In this document: positions 1-8,500 of the stretch, piece after piece
How the letters are laid out: each line of letters starts with the position of its first letter
How positions within the stretch are numbered: position 1 is the stretch's first letter
Source of the DNA: Paludibacteraceae bacterium
GTDB taxonomy: Bacteria; Bacteroidota; Bacteroidia; Bacteroidales; Paludibacteraceae
Assembly (NCBI GenBank): GCA_017450435.1
Contig: JAFSTO010000043.1
Coordinates: 1-64,000, forward strand
DNA: 64,000 nucleotides
Direction: 5' to 3'
Made by a program: the position numbers and the translations under genes
Notes under the pieces: generated by a model
What the model saw: the letters and a program-made list of their open reading frames with translations, nothing else
Database searches by the model: none
What the model was told of the DNA's origin: nothing

Positions 1-194
1 GCTCCGGAAAAGGCCTCTTGTGCTTGCGGGTCTTTCTCGAAGTTGATTTCTACAAAGTGCGTATAATTATCTTTCGCGAACGCTCGCACAATGGTCGTTT
101 TACCGACCTGTCTGGCTCCTTTAATAAGCAGCGCCTCGTGGGAGTGGTTGTCCTTCCATTCTTCCAACTGGCTTATAATCTTACGTCTGAGCAT
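1..194 (-). CDS. AAA ATPase (AAA_14/DUF4143 type), 5' part only
   Basis: The gene runs off the left edge, so only its first 64 or so codons are present. Translation of the minus strand starts MLRRKIISQLEEW and contains a Walker A motif, GARQVGKTT, at about residues 26-34. It continues into the pattern typical of the AAA_14 domain of AAA ATPases that usually carry a DUF4143 C-terminus (FAKDNYTHFVEINFEKD). An in-frame TAA lies five codons upstream of the chosen ATG (194), which fixes the start. These proteins are common in Bacteroidota islands; their role is not well defined, though toxin-like or defence functions have been proposed. The visible part is intact. Whether the rest is complete cannot be seen. 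Confidence 0.8.
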   Translation of the reverse strand, partial: MLRRKIISQLEEWKDNHSHEALLIKGARQVGKTTIVRAFAKDNYTHFVEINFEKDPQAQEAFSG

Positions 195-371
195 ATATTT
201 AGTGTGTTATTGCAGTTGTATTTTATTATCCACAGTGCGTTATTGCACTAAATTTGCTGCGAAGATAGTATAAAATTTCGATATATGCAAATAATTATGC
301 AATTATTTATACTTTGTAATAGGTCTTCTTAGCCTAAATAGGCACGATTACCTATAAATTTTTTTAGCGTT
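195..371. other. AT-rich intergenic gap
   Basis: This short AT-rich stretch lies between the ATPase start and the WYL-regulator remnant. I see no gene, clear promoter or repeat in it. Confidence 0.5.
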
Positions 372-599
372 TTAACGTGGTCGCGCATCATATCGCGAAC
401 GATAACCGGCATTGGACTCCATGTGGTTGAGGTCGAGGAAAATCTGGCGACGACTAACGGTCATGCGCTCGGAGAAAGCGTCATATAACGCTTCCGAGCA
501 AGCCTGCGCCAACTCTTCCCATCCGTACCGACCATGCTTGGAGCGCAAGCACTTGTCTATCGCCCGATAGCGAACTATTGCACCTTTGTTTTGTGCTAT
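372..599 (-). pseudogene. N-terminal remnant of a WYL-type transcriptional regulator
   Basis: The minus strand has an open stretch of about 75 codons reading IAQNKGAIVRYRAIDKCLRS, then HGRYGWEELAQACSEALYD, then SRRQIFLDLNHMES, ending RYDARPR and a TAA. This matches the N-terminal winged-helix part of Bacteroidota WYL-domain regulators (IVRYxxLDxCF...RRQIxxDIxxME). The normal protein is over 300 residues, so the WYL domain is missing. No ATG is available at the 5' end: the first plausible codon is ATA, and a TGA lies upstream in frame. It starts right after the AbiEii-like gene stops. I infer a decayed fragment. A non-canonical start is possible but unlikely. Confidence 0.6.
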
Positions 600-603
600 G
601 GTA

Positions 604-1617
604 TTATTGAATTTTTCTAAAACGTTCTTGTAGCTCTTTCATGAACTGCATCAATTCTTCAATGGATGGCGCGGTAGGGTCGTGGATGTACTCTTGCAGC
701 ATCATCTGATAGTCCGACTTATAATCATTCATCAAATGCTCGGGCGGAAGGAAAGAGATAGATTCCGGCAGCAGACGACTATAGTCCACGTAGTGCACAT
801 GATAATAAGTCTCACGATGGGTTACGATGCGACGATAGAGTTCGACATCGTTCAGCGCTTCTTCTGCATACGGAGTATGTGCCATCTTGTACATATCGTA
901 AAAGTGACGCGTCATACGTTGTGTGCGTGGTTTAGCCTTTTGGAACTCCTCGCAGAGCAAGAAAGCTTTTTCCAAGAATGTGCGCGTTGGGCGAACTGTC
1001 CTTGCTGTAACAACGGCATCCACATCGTAGGTCGGGTATTTATCGTGAATCATGGACGACAATTCAATGACCTCAGTCGGTTCATCCATTGATAGGCAAC
1101 TGATTTCAACCTTCACAAAGGGCATCATATAACTCCCTTTCGTAGGAAGGATAGACGGATATTGCACACGAAGCACAACCGGGTCTTTGTCGGAGTCAAT
1201 GGGATGAGGATTATTGCCTTCCGTCATGGTGACCGGTACTACCTTGACTTCGGCGATACCAAACGAATGCAATAGATCTTCCAGCTCTTTGCTTAACTCA
1301 TTGACGATGAATACACGGGATGTCTTGCGCAGTTTCTCGCGCTGGCTCTTAATCGTACTCTCGATACCGAAGAAACTATGATGCAACGAGAGGTCTATGT
1401 CCTCCGAGAAACGATCAATGAGGTTCCACCCCTTGCTTAACGACGTACCACCCTTAAAAGAAATAAACTCGTGGCATGACGCGAGGAACAAGGCTTTCAG
1501 CGTCATCGTTACCCACCAGTCCTTCTCGATAGTTGCCGCCTCGATGTTCTTCTCTTGCGCGATGTTGGCTATCATTTGTCGACGCAGTTGCAAATCGCTA
1601 TCAATCCACGTTTTCAT
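604..1617 (-). CDS. AbiEii-family nucleotidyltransferase toxin
   Basis: This 337-residue protein belongs to the AbiEii/AbiGii toxin family (DUF1814, nucleotidyltransferase fold). The diagnostic motif FKGGTSLSKGWNLIDRFSED occurs at about residues 54-73, with the GG(T)S and SEDIDLSL signatures that form the nucleotidyltransferase active site. Family members are the toxin half of type IV toxin-antitoxin and abortive-infection systems; characterised relatives modify tRNA acceptor ends. It overlaps the upstream gene by 17 bp, so the two are translationally coupled, as is usual for AbiE pairs. Length is normal for the family and the reading frame is intact. Membership of the AbiE system is secure. 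Whether it defends against phage here is inference. Confidence 0.88.
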   Translation of the reverse strand: MKTWIDSDLQLRRQMIANIAQEKNIEAATIEKDWWVTMTLKALFLASCHEFISFKGGTSLSKGWNLIDRFSEDIDLSLHHSFFGIESTIKSQREKLRKTSRVFIVNELSKELEDLLHSFGIAEVKVVPVTMTEGNNPHPIDSDKDPVVLRVQYPSILPTKGSYMMPFVKVEISCLSMDEPTEVIELSSMIHDKYPTYDVDAVVTARTVRPTRTFLEKAFLLCEEFQKAKPRTQRMTRHFYDMYKMAHTPYAEEALNDVELYRRIVTHRETYYHVHYVDYSRLLPESISFLPPEHLMNDYKSDYQMMLQEYIHDPTAPSIEELMQFMKELQERFRKIQ

Positions 1618-2203
1618 GATGTAGTGCGTTTTTGATTATTGTTCGTGCCCATACAGGGAATAAAGCGAGGTCGTGCTGCAATGCTTTCGGATTATCGATG
1701 CTATTGACCAGTTCTTCTATATGCAGTTGCTGCTGTTCGGTAAAATTGCCCTTACCTATCCATTTCATAGCTTGGAGCAGGACAGAAAGCGTCTCGTTGC
1801 GGAAAGCAAAGTGCGAAGGGGATACATGCTTGAGCAAGATGGTCTGATTGCCGATAGTTAGTTGCCGCGCTGTGCCATTCGTCAGATATACGTGACGCGT
1901 CGGCACTTGCTCGGAAAGCCCCAAACGATTGGCTGCAGAAGCACCGGTTGGCAGGTAGCGAGCACGATCACGCTTGCAGACAGCCGCTACCACATCTTCC
2001 GCAAAAGGATAACTAATGCCTAGTTCCGTGCGAATGGGTTTGTAATAGATGCCCTGTGCCAAACGGAGCAGCGTTCCGGTCTCTGCCATATCCGACAAAG
2101 TAGCACCTACGTACTCAGTATGATATTCCGGAAAGTCTTGACGGAAAATTACTGCTCCGGCATGCTTGCGCTCAATTTGTTTCTGTAACGATTTCTTAGC
2201 CAT
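1601..2203 (-). CDS. AbiEi-like antitoxin (DUF6088 type)
   Basis: This 200-residue protein precedes and overlaps the AbiEii-like toxin gene, the standard antitoxin-toxin order. The N-terminal half (LQKQIERKHAGAVIFRQDF, then GTLLRLAQGIYYKP) is the winged-helix region of the DUF6088/AbiEi_4 type, where the G-I-Y-Y turn is characteristic. The middle (YLPTGASAANRLGLSEQVP, TNGTARQLTIGN) is the conserved C-terminal antitoxin domain. AbiEi proteins repress their own operon by binding repeats upstream. Here a 32-bp sequence starts 8 bp upstream of the ATG and recurs 246 bp farther away, which could be the operator. The protein looks full length. Confidence 0.85.
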   Translation of the reverse strand: MAKKSLQKQIERKHAGAVIFRQDFPEYHTEYVGATLSDMAETGTLLRLAQGIYYKPIRTELGISYPFAEDVVAAVCKRDRARYLPTGASAANRLGLSEQVPTRHVYLTNGTARQLTIGNQTILLKHVSPSHFAFRNETLSVLLQAMKWIGKGNFTEQQQLHIEELVNSIDNPKALQHDLALFPVWARTIIKNALHHENVD

Positions 2204-2210
2204 AAAAATC

Positions 2211-2242
2211 TTGGAAATAATGCTATTTTTTCAAAGGTTTTT
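2211..2242. repeat. 32-bp direct repeat, copy 1 (upstream of AbiE pair)
   Basis: The sequence beginning TTGGAAATAATGC and ending CAAAGGTTTTT is identical over 32 bp to positions 2457-2488. This copy sits just upstream of the antitoxin ATG, so it could be an operator or part of the promoter. It could instead be the scar of a duplication. Confidence 0.7.
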
Positions 2243-2456
2243 ATATATCATGCCCTTTGGGCATTATGTAAAAATTTATTTATATTCGTTGCGTCTTTTA
2301 TAAGCGGTTGCGAAGATACAAAAAAAAAATGAATCTTGCAAATATTTTATTGTATTTTGAGGATTTTCTATTATTTTCAAATATTTTGACACTAGAACTG
2401 TTGCTTTTTCTCTTGTATTTAGCCGATTTGCTGCATTTTTTTGCGTCTAGAAAACC
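2243..2456. other. AT-rich spacer between two direct repeats
   Basis: This 214-bp stretch holds long A and T runs and no open frame that resembles a protein. It is bounded by two identical 32-bp repeats. I see no tRNA, hairpin terminator or transposase remnant in it. Confidence 0.45.
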
Positions 2457-2488
2457 TTGGAAATAATGCTATTTTTTCAAAGGTTTTT
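2457..2488. repeat. 32-bp direct repeat, copy 2
   Basis: This is identical to 2211-2242. The pair spans 246 bp unit to unit and surrounds an AT-rich spacer. Confidence 0.7.
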
Positions 2489-2779
2489 CGAGGCGGATTG
2501 AGGTATTATATAATTTTGGAAAAACATCCGAAATTTTGCAAAAAACCGGATATTTTCCAATGTGTTTTTTCCTAAAATCTTTGCAAAATTATAGGAAATT
2601 TAACTATGAAAAAAGAGTCGAGGAGCAGTTTGCGCTGCCCTTGCTCAATTCCGGAAGATGTGCCCATTGACCTCGGTGTAATCGCCACATCGCGGTCACT
2701 ATCCTCGTAAGTGCCTCAAAACCCCGCTTTAAGGGAAGTTACTCGGATGTGCGCCGCTCTCCCCACCGGATGCACTCTG
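2489..2779. other. Gap between direct repeat and ardA remnant
   Basis: The left half is AT-rich with short repeats of GCAAAA and GGAAA type. The right half (about 2610-2779) has coding-like composition but only short open frames on either strand, none of which I recognise. It may be further eroded element sequence next to the ardA remnant. Confidence 0.35.
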
Positions 2780-3235
2780 TTAGCGTCCGTCGGGGACCCC
2801 ATAGAAAGCGACTGCCGAATAATCAATGCAGCATTGGAGCCACTGCGGCAAGTTCTTGAAGTAGCCGCACTCCTCGCAAAGGTTCTCGGCGAAATCTTCG
2901 GGGCTATTGTATTTGCCCTCGTAGCGCTCCTCGAAATTTTCAAGCGTGCCCTCATCCCAATAGCTCAGATAAGCTTCGTAAGCCTCGCGGCGTTCCTCGC
3001 CATGGGCGGCATATTCTTTGATTTTATCGAACGTGCTTTCGCCCATGCTGCCCTCGCAGTACCATTGTTCGGGGTAGTGTTCAAAATCTTGGTACATGAG
3101 TTCCGGCTCTATCTCATCCGCGTGCAGGCGGTTGCAAAGGATTCTATCATCCAAGCATTGGAGTTCGATAGGAAGAATCAGACCGACCGGGTAGAGATGC
3201 AGCTTGCGCGGATTATGAACTTGTAAGATGAGGTA
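2780..3235 (-). pseudogene. Broken ardA-type antirestriction gene
   Basis: The minus strand encodes the C-terminal half of an ArdA-like DNA-mimic antirestriction protein. ADEIEPELMYQDFEHYPEQW matches the DPELMFQDYE motif of Bacteroidota ArdA. A very acidic helical part follows (WDEGTLENFEERYEGKYNSP, EDFAENLCEECG), and then the IDYSA motif that normally continues as ARD. After IDYSAVA the frame goes into GVPDGR and stops, so the last 30 or so residues are lost. Upstream of ADEIE the expected region (FATAC) is found in another frame, indicating a second frameshift. The apparent N-terminus of this open frame is tRNA sequence read backwards. ArdA genes travel on conjugative elements, so this marks an old integrated element. 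Confidence 0.7.
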
Positions 3236-3270
3236 CGAGAACTTTGTGACCTTGTAAATCAGTAAGAAAG

Positions 3271-3319
3271 TCAATAGTGAGACTCCACTTTTTCGCGAGT
3301 TCGAGTCTCGTCGGCACCG
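3271..3319 (+). tRNA. 3' half of a class II tRNA gene (attachment-site scar)
   Basis: Positions 3276-3289 fold as a long variable arm (AGTG/CACT). A T-arm follows at 3295-3311 (stem GCGAG/CTCGT, loop TTCGAGT), then the 3' acceptor strand CGGCACC at 3312-3318 and G at 3319. No 5' partner (GGTGCCG), D-arm or normal anticodon arm lies upstream, so this is not a working gene. The discriminator G would fit tRNA-Ser better than tRNA-Leu. Integrases often recombine in the 3' half of class II tRNA genes, leaving such a duplicate, and the broken ardA lies right beside it. I infer an att site. Confidence 0.68.
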
Positions 3320-3327
3320 CAAAAAAT

Positions 3328-3353
3328 AGCCTTGAGAAATCAAGGCTTTTTTT
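3328..3353 (+). terminator. Rho-independent terminator behind the tRNA remnant
   Basis: The stem AGCCTTGA/TCAAGGCT with a GAAA loop is followed by a run of T residues. It lies 8 bp past the tRNA 3' end and is probably the original tRNA terminator, retained with the tRNA half. Confidence 0.85.
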
Positions 3354-3370
3354 GTGTGTTTGTGTCAAAA

Positions 3371-3416
3371 AAAGTACGAAGGATAAATGTACGATGTACG
3401 AAGTATTTACGAAGGT
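3371..3416. repeat. TACGAAGTACGAA-type micro-repeat
   Basis: The stretch repeats GTACGAAG, GTACGATGTACGAAG and TTACGAAGG. The same words occur at 16480-16500 and at the end of fabD (28627-28656), so it belongs to one of the dispersed micro-repeat families of this window. The rest of the gap to 3532 holds nothing I can support. Confidence 0.55.
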
Positions 3417-3532
3417 AATTAAAAGGATAGCGTCTGCTATCTGGTCAGTCGTCTTTCCATGACCATCCGACATGATGGCACATGTGAGAGCATTTTCTCC
3501 GTTACGTGTCGATTATCGCTTCCCTTTTTTCA

Positions 3533-3882
3533 TCAGTCGATTACAACGGCAGCGCCGGAGACAGAAATCATAATCATGCCGTTGGCTTGGCCCATTGTTT
3601 CATAGCCAAAGCTAACTCCAACGATGGCATTAGCGCCCAATTTCTCGGCGCGAGAGCGCATTTCTTTCTGCGCTGTTTCGCGTCCTTCGAGCATAGCCTT
3701 TTCGTAACTGTCAGTACGTCCTCCGAAGAAATCACGAAGTGAAGCGCCAAAATCTTTGAGGAAGTTCTTATCTCGCATAGCTCGAACGATTACTACATTC
3801 CGAAAATGACCTCTCCGGAAACAAGACCTTTGTACTCCTTAATGGTGTGCCCTTCAATAATTGGTGTGGTGGTAACTATCAT
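3533..3882 (-). pseudogene. YbjQ/DUF74-family gene with a frameshift
   Basis: Two adjacent frames together give a complete YbjQ-family (heavy-metal-binding domain) protein. The first, starting at the ATG at 3882, reads MIVTTTPIIEGHTIKEYKGL then VSGEVIFGM and stops. The second continues VVIVRAMRDKNFLKDFGASL and FFGGRTDSYEKAMLEGRETA, then LGANAIVGVSFGYETMG. The family is about 105 residues and forms a homopentamer; its function is unclear. The join near 3790-3800 needs a shift of one base. Both halves are well conserved, so this is either a recent mutation or a sequence error. The 81-residue ORF alone (3533-3778) lacks the conserved N-terminal strands. Confidence 0.75.
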
Positions 3883-3918
3883 ATTATTGTGCTTTAGTTT
3901 TTCTACAAAACAATCGAA

Positions 3919-4575
3919 TCATACGATGCCTCTAACCCTCTCTACTAATCGTTTGCCGAGTTCGAAGGCCTTTTGCATGTCCTTTGGGAAGCGGTTGGCA
4001 CGGATGTCGGCACGGACGGCTTCGTCCACAGCTGTCTCATAACGGCTGTAGTTATTGAACTGATATGTCTCATGCGAACAAAGCATTTCCGGCTGACAGC
4101 CGAAGATGCCGAGCACGCGGCAGTTCTCGCCGAGGATGGTATTGTAATGCAGCGGCTCCATCAATATCTCAGGCGCGTTCATCGTATAGATTGCAGCGCA
4201 CTGTATTTTCTTGCGGATTTTCGGTGCCGAGTAATCGCAGTAATTGACCGCCGGGAAGACAAGCCGTTCGACGAACGAACGCGTCATGCCGGTCGGGAAC
4301 GAGTCATACACCGGCGAACCGATAACAAGAACATCGGCGTTGACGGCTTTCTCCAAGACGGGTTGTAACTCGTCTTTAATAGCGCAAAGACCATTGACCT
4401 TATTGCCCTTCAACTTACAAGCGAAACAAGATTTGCAGCCCTGATAATTAAACTCATAGAGGTGAATGAGCTCGGTTTCTGCTCCGGCTTCTTGTGCGCC
4501 CTTTATGGCACTCTCTAACATTTGCGCGGTATTTTTGTTCTTGCGCGGAGAACCATTTATAAAAATCGCTTTCAT
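3919..4575 (-). CDS. NADPH-dependent FMN reductase / flavodoxin-family oxidoreductase
   Basis: This 218-residue protein has a flavodoxin fold of the iron-sulfur flavoprotein/WrbA-like group. The FMN-phosphate loop is at the N-terminus (FINGSPRKNKNTAQML, residues 5-20). The motif CKSCFACK (about 47-54) is the cysteine-rich stretch typical of this family. ADVLVIGSPVYDSFPTGMTR (about 79-98) is the second flavin-contact segment. It probably reduces flavin or small substrates with NAD(P)H in the cytoplasm. The C-terminal half is less conserved. It lies downstream of the lipoprotein gene on the same strand, 118 bp away, and could be cotranscribed. Confidence 0.8.
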   Translation of the reverse strand: MKAIFINGSPRKNKNTAQMLESAIKGAQEAGAETELIHLYEFNYQGCKSCFACKLKGNKVNGLCAIKDELQPVLEKAVNADVLVIGSPVYDSFPTGMTRSFVERLVFPAVNYCDYSAPKIRKKIQCAAIYTMNAPEILMEPLHYNTILGENCRVLGIFGCQPEMLCSHETYQFNNYSRYETAVDEAVRADIRANRFPKDMQKAFELGKRLVERVRGIV

Positions 4576-4693
4576 ATTTCATGAGTACAATGCCCAACGT
4601 AAATTATTGCCTTAATTGGGAGAGTAAATAAAAATAAAAACAATGTTGCAACAATCTTGTGCATAAGTTTCAAGTTGTTAACTTTTTCGTAGT

Positions 4694-5509
4694 TTACATT
4701 TTGATAGTTATTGATTGTTCGCCGGCTGCGGTGGTTGCGGTCGGAACGAATGTGATGATGCGTCCTGTGGTGGCGTGGTAATACTTGATGGTAACCGTCT
4801 CTCCTGTTTTGCGTCCAAAGACAGTGAAACGAACGGGCGAGAACCACAGTTCATCGCCTATCACGCCCGTGCCTCTGCACTCGTTGTCAACAAAAGCAGC
4901 GATGATGTCCCCTTTGGCAGGCTTGATATTGCTATCCTCTAAGGGAAGGCACGCAACTGAGAGAGTCATTACTACGGGATATGAGGCTGCACCAAGTGAG
5001 AAGGGAGGGATGAACGGTTCGTCTAAGCCGTAGATGTCCCCGCCTAAATTGAGCGGTGTTGGTATGTCGTATGTAAAGAGTTGGTGTAGAGATTCGCTGT
5101 AATAACGCAACTTGCATTGCAGATTGTTTTCTGCTTCGTTACCATAAATTTTGAGGATAAATTCTCCCTTATTACCGCTACTCTCTTCCCCTACATGAAC
5201 AGCCGGTGCAGCCAGTCCGCGAAGCTCATCGCCGATAAAGACTGCCATGCGGTCGTCAGGTTGTACAACGGGTTTGAGAATGTCCTCCAATTGGATAAAG
5301 AGGATAGCCCAGCTTTCGTACTTTGACGGGTCCGGTTCCTGCCAATCAGGACGGGCTTCCGTGCCTTCATAACTCACTTGCCACAACGGGGCGGAAATAG
5401 ATGTGTCCTCGGGTTCAATTACGGAATAATACTCCGCATTTTTATCACCTTTTTTACAAGCCGCTATAGAGAGGGCAGCGAGCGTCAGAAAAATAATATG
5501 TTTTTTCAT
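4694..5509 (-). CDS. Surface lipoprotein with two copies of a domain shared with the giant protein
   Basis: This 271-residue protein has a lipoprotein signal peptide ending in the lipobox IAAC (Cys18), so it should be anchored to the outer membrane. The mature part holds two related beta-rich repeats. The first, about residues 85-155, has DDRMAVFIGDELRGLAA and then FILKIYGNE. The second, about 200-265, has GDIIAAFVDNECRGTG and then FTVFGRKTGETVTIKYYH. The same pattern (D-x-I-x-A-F-x-x-x-x-x-C-x-G) occurs three to four times near the C-terminus of the giant protein encoded upstream. Shared domains and adjacency suggest the two proteins work together at the surface. No enzymatic motif is seen. 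Confidence 0.7.
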   Translation of the reverse strand: MKKHIIFLTLAALSIAACKKGDKNAEYYSVIEPEDTSISAPLWQVSYEGTEARPDWQEPDPSKYESWAILFIQLEDILKPVVQPDDRMAVFIGDELRGLAAPAVHVGEESSGNKGEFILKIYGNEAENNLQCKLRYYSESLHQLFTYDIPTPLNLGGDIYGLDEPFIPPFSLGAASYPVVMTLSVACLPLEDSNIKPAKGDIIAAFVDNECRGTGVIGDELWFSPVRFTVFGRKTGETVTIKYYHATTGRIITFVPTATTAAGEQSITIKM

Positions 5510-5525
5510 TGATTTAATATTATTT

Positions 5526-5559
5526 CGTTATCCCGATATAGTGCTATATCGGGATAACG
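5526..5559. promoter_or_regulatory. Perfect 16-bp inverted repeat
   Basis: The arms CGTTATCCCGATATAG and CTATATCGGGATAACG are perfectly complementary around a 2-bp centre. The site lies between the giant gene's stop (5579) and the lipoprotein start (5509). There is no T-run on either side, so it is not a standard terminator. An RNA hairpin stabilising the upstream message, or a protein-binding site, are the likeliest roles. Confidence 0.7.
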
Positions 5560-5578
5560 GGTTGTCGTAATATCGAGT

Positions 5579-8500
5579 TTATTTTATTATCTCCTTTTTG
5601 CAGTTATGGATATAAACTCCCGGAACGGTAGGTTCGTCAGGAAGCAGAATTCCCAGTGGCGTGTACCACCCCCGAATGCCGCAACCGCAGTCATCCTCGT
5701 CAACGTTGCCATTGTCTATTCCTCCGGTACGGAAAGAGATGACAGCGGGATTATCAGGTGCGCCGACTACGGCATTGGGTGTATAGGTCATCTGCTCATC
5801 GGTAGTGTCAAGGATTTCACCGTCTCGTTCGATGGCAAAACGGATGCCGGACTGCACATCATTGCTGATGGTGAGATAGAAGACGTTGTCTTTGGCTCCG
5901 GCTTCACCGATTCGTTCGCCGTTGGCGAGTGCCACGAGTTGGTCACCCTCCATCAGACTGATGCCGTCCACTACAGCTGAAACACTCATCGTGTTACGGC
6001 GTGCGGGAGCAGACGAACGTACCGTTGAATAAGACCACTCGTCAATGAATGTGCTGTTAGGTTCGTAGAACGGATATACGAAATTCGTTTCGTTCTGTGC
6101 CTTGCGCAGCAACATGTAGCCTTCGCCCGGCTTCATATACTCAAGGCTTCCTTTCCATCTGCCTACGCCGCCTACATTGGTGAAATACGCGAACTCGTCG
6201 TGACTCTTGATGACATCGCCGGGCAGCGCCTTGTCGTAGTAGTCGGAGAGGGCTGTTTCAACGGGCAGGTTATGCATCGGAGTGTAGCCGATGCCGTTCC
6301 AGCCGTTCTTGAGGGTGATGGTCCGCATATCCACATTCTGAATGATATTACCGGCAATGGGGAATCGTGTCTCTGCTTGTACCTTGACGGCATAGGCTTT
6401 CTTTGGTGTTATCTCATCGGTTACATTGCCGGAAGATGCAATCCAGAAACCACCTTTGTAGATGAATGTGGTGGTGCTATTCATGTCGGTGAGCACATCA
6501 CCGTCTTTCCAGGGTAAGCTCTCAAGCAAGTTGTGGAGGTTGAGCAGTTTGTCGTTGGTGACATTAAATGAAATCCAGTTCCACCCCTCTTTGAGGTTGA
6601 AGGTCTGTATATACTTGTCGCTTGCCTCAAATCTAACAGGTTCGTCCGTTCCTATAATGGTCCCGTTACGGAAAGCAAGCACGTCGCGTACGGAGGAACC
6701 TTCTGTCGGCATAGTGAGCATCATTTCGCGGCCTGTGGAGTACTGCCACAGTTTGAAATATAGATTAGTACCAGATGTGTGGTTGTCATAGACGGTGAGG
6801 TATAGATTACTCTCGCCTGTCATCGTCGTGTAATGAATATTGGCAAATCCGTGGCACTTGCCGTCTCGGTCAAACGCCCCTATGATATCACGGTTATCGA
6901 TGTCTATCTCATCGTGTACATAAACGCGTCCGATGATGTTCATCGAGTACTGTAACAGCTCATGTTCGATTCCGTCAGCCCATTCCGGCTGTTCTCCCTC
7001 CACGGTGAGCATGAAGTAGAGGGGTTCGGATACGCCGTTCTCGTCCGTGAGGTAAATCACCTCGTCGTATGAGCCTACGTTGAGTCCTTTGTTCACGATA
7101 CCGGTGATGGTAACTTTGTTTTGCGCCGAAATCACATCGGTGTAGGTGTCTAATGTGAGCCATTTCGGGCAGTTCTCTATGGTGTAGGTATGGTCTGTGG
7201 CATCGATGTTCTCAAACTCTAAATATATCTTGTCCTCATACCCGTAGGAACCGGTCGTTTCCATCTGTTTATCGATCCACCGGAGGGCGCTGTTGTTCAC
7301 GAAATAGACCGCCGTTGCAGGCGAAGCCATCGCATTGCCGTTCTTGTCCTCTACATCGCGCAGCGTGACATAGAGATTGCGTCGGTTGATGCGTGATGCC
7401 AGTTCGTTGATGTTCACCAGCACCTGGTTATTCTTGCCCGCGTAGCTGAACGAGATATTCTTCAGTTCCTCCGCCGGCGCGACAGGTGCAGCAGTGGAGT
7501 TGACAAGATGCGACATGATGACGGCTACGCTGTCAACAAAGAGGTAGTCGCGTTTGGGCGTGGTGGTCGGTTCCTTGGTGACGGGATCGAGTTCATAGAC
7601 TACTTGTAGCTTGTCGTCCAGATAGATTCTGCGGCTGTAGGGATATGGCACTAATTCGATGTCATTGTCTTTCTGTCTCTGCTGACGGTCGAAACTGAAG
7701 TAGGTGAGCAGTCCCGCCTCGTCGCCGGCAGGGCTCTTGGTGGCAAACCGTTTGATGAGCGAGAGTGGCAGTGCCTGCGAGAAGAAACACAGTTCGTCTA
7801 TGTTTCCCGTAAAGCCGTTCTCCGCATCACCGATGGCGGGCACTCCTCCGCTGATACCGCCGAGTTGGTCGGACGCAAAGGAGACTCTTAGAGCGTGGTC
7901 GATATAGATGTTGGCTATGTTGTGCGCCCGGTTAACCGTCATGGCGAAGTGGTGCCAAGTGTTGTCGTCATAGCCGGAGCCGAGTTGGTGTACCTGTTCC
8001 GCCGAGCGATAGACAAGTTCTGCTCCGTCGAAGCCGATACAGAAATGATTGGGGTCGGTATCATCCGTGATGCCGGTATTGCCCAACACCACTCCGCGAC
8101 CATGTTCGTCGGTTTGGAACCAGAACATCAGTGTGTAGTCCTGTTCGTCGGTACGGTTGAGTGCGTTCTCGTCCAGCCGGACGGCTTGTCCGTCGGTGTG
8201 AAGCGACCATCCTCGCGGCACCATCCATCCTGCATCAATGAGTCGTGCGTTGGCGCCCTGTGCATGATCCAGCGCATAAGTGCCGGTGCCTTCGTTCATC
8301 GGGTAGTAGTCCACGAGTCCCACCTCATAACCTGTGAGTCGTCTGTTGCCGTAAGTCGTACCGAGCTGACCGCCGGTCAGCGCCCGGTACCAGAGTCGTG
8401 CCTCCATCATGCGTCCGTGGTAATAGGTACTCCTTGTGCGGTTCGTCTCGTTGGTGCGCCCGAAGATAAGCGGACCGACACCGTTATAGGACTCGTAGAT

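Noticed and set aside
3229-3319. Complete tRNA gene
   Set aside because: No matching 5' acceptor strand, D-arm or anticodon arm exists. Only the 3' half folds.
3236-3343. N-terminal extension of the ardA frame (CRRDSNS)
   Set aside because: This is the tRNA remnant read from the other strand, a common artefact.
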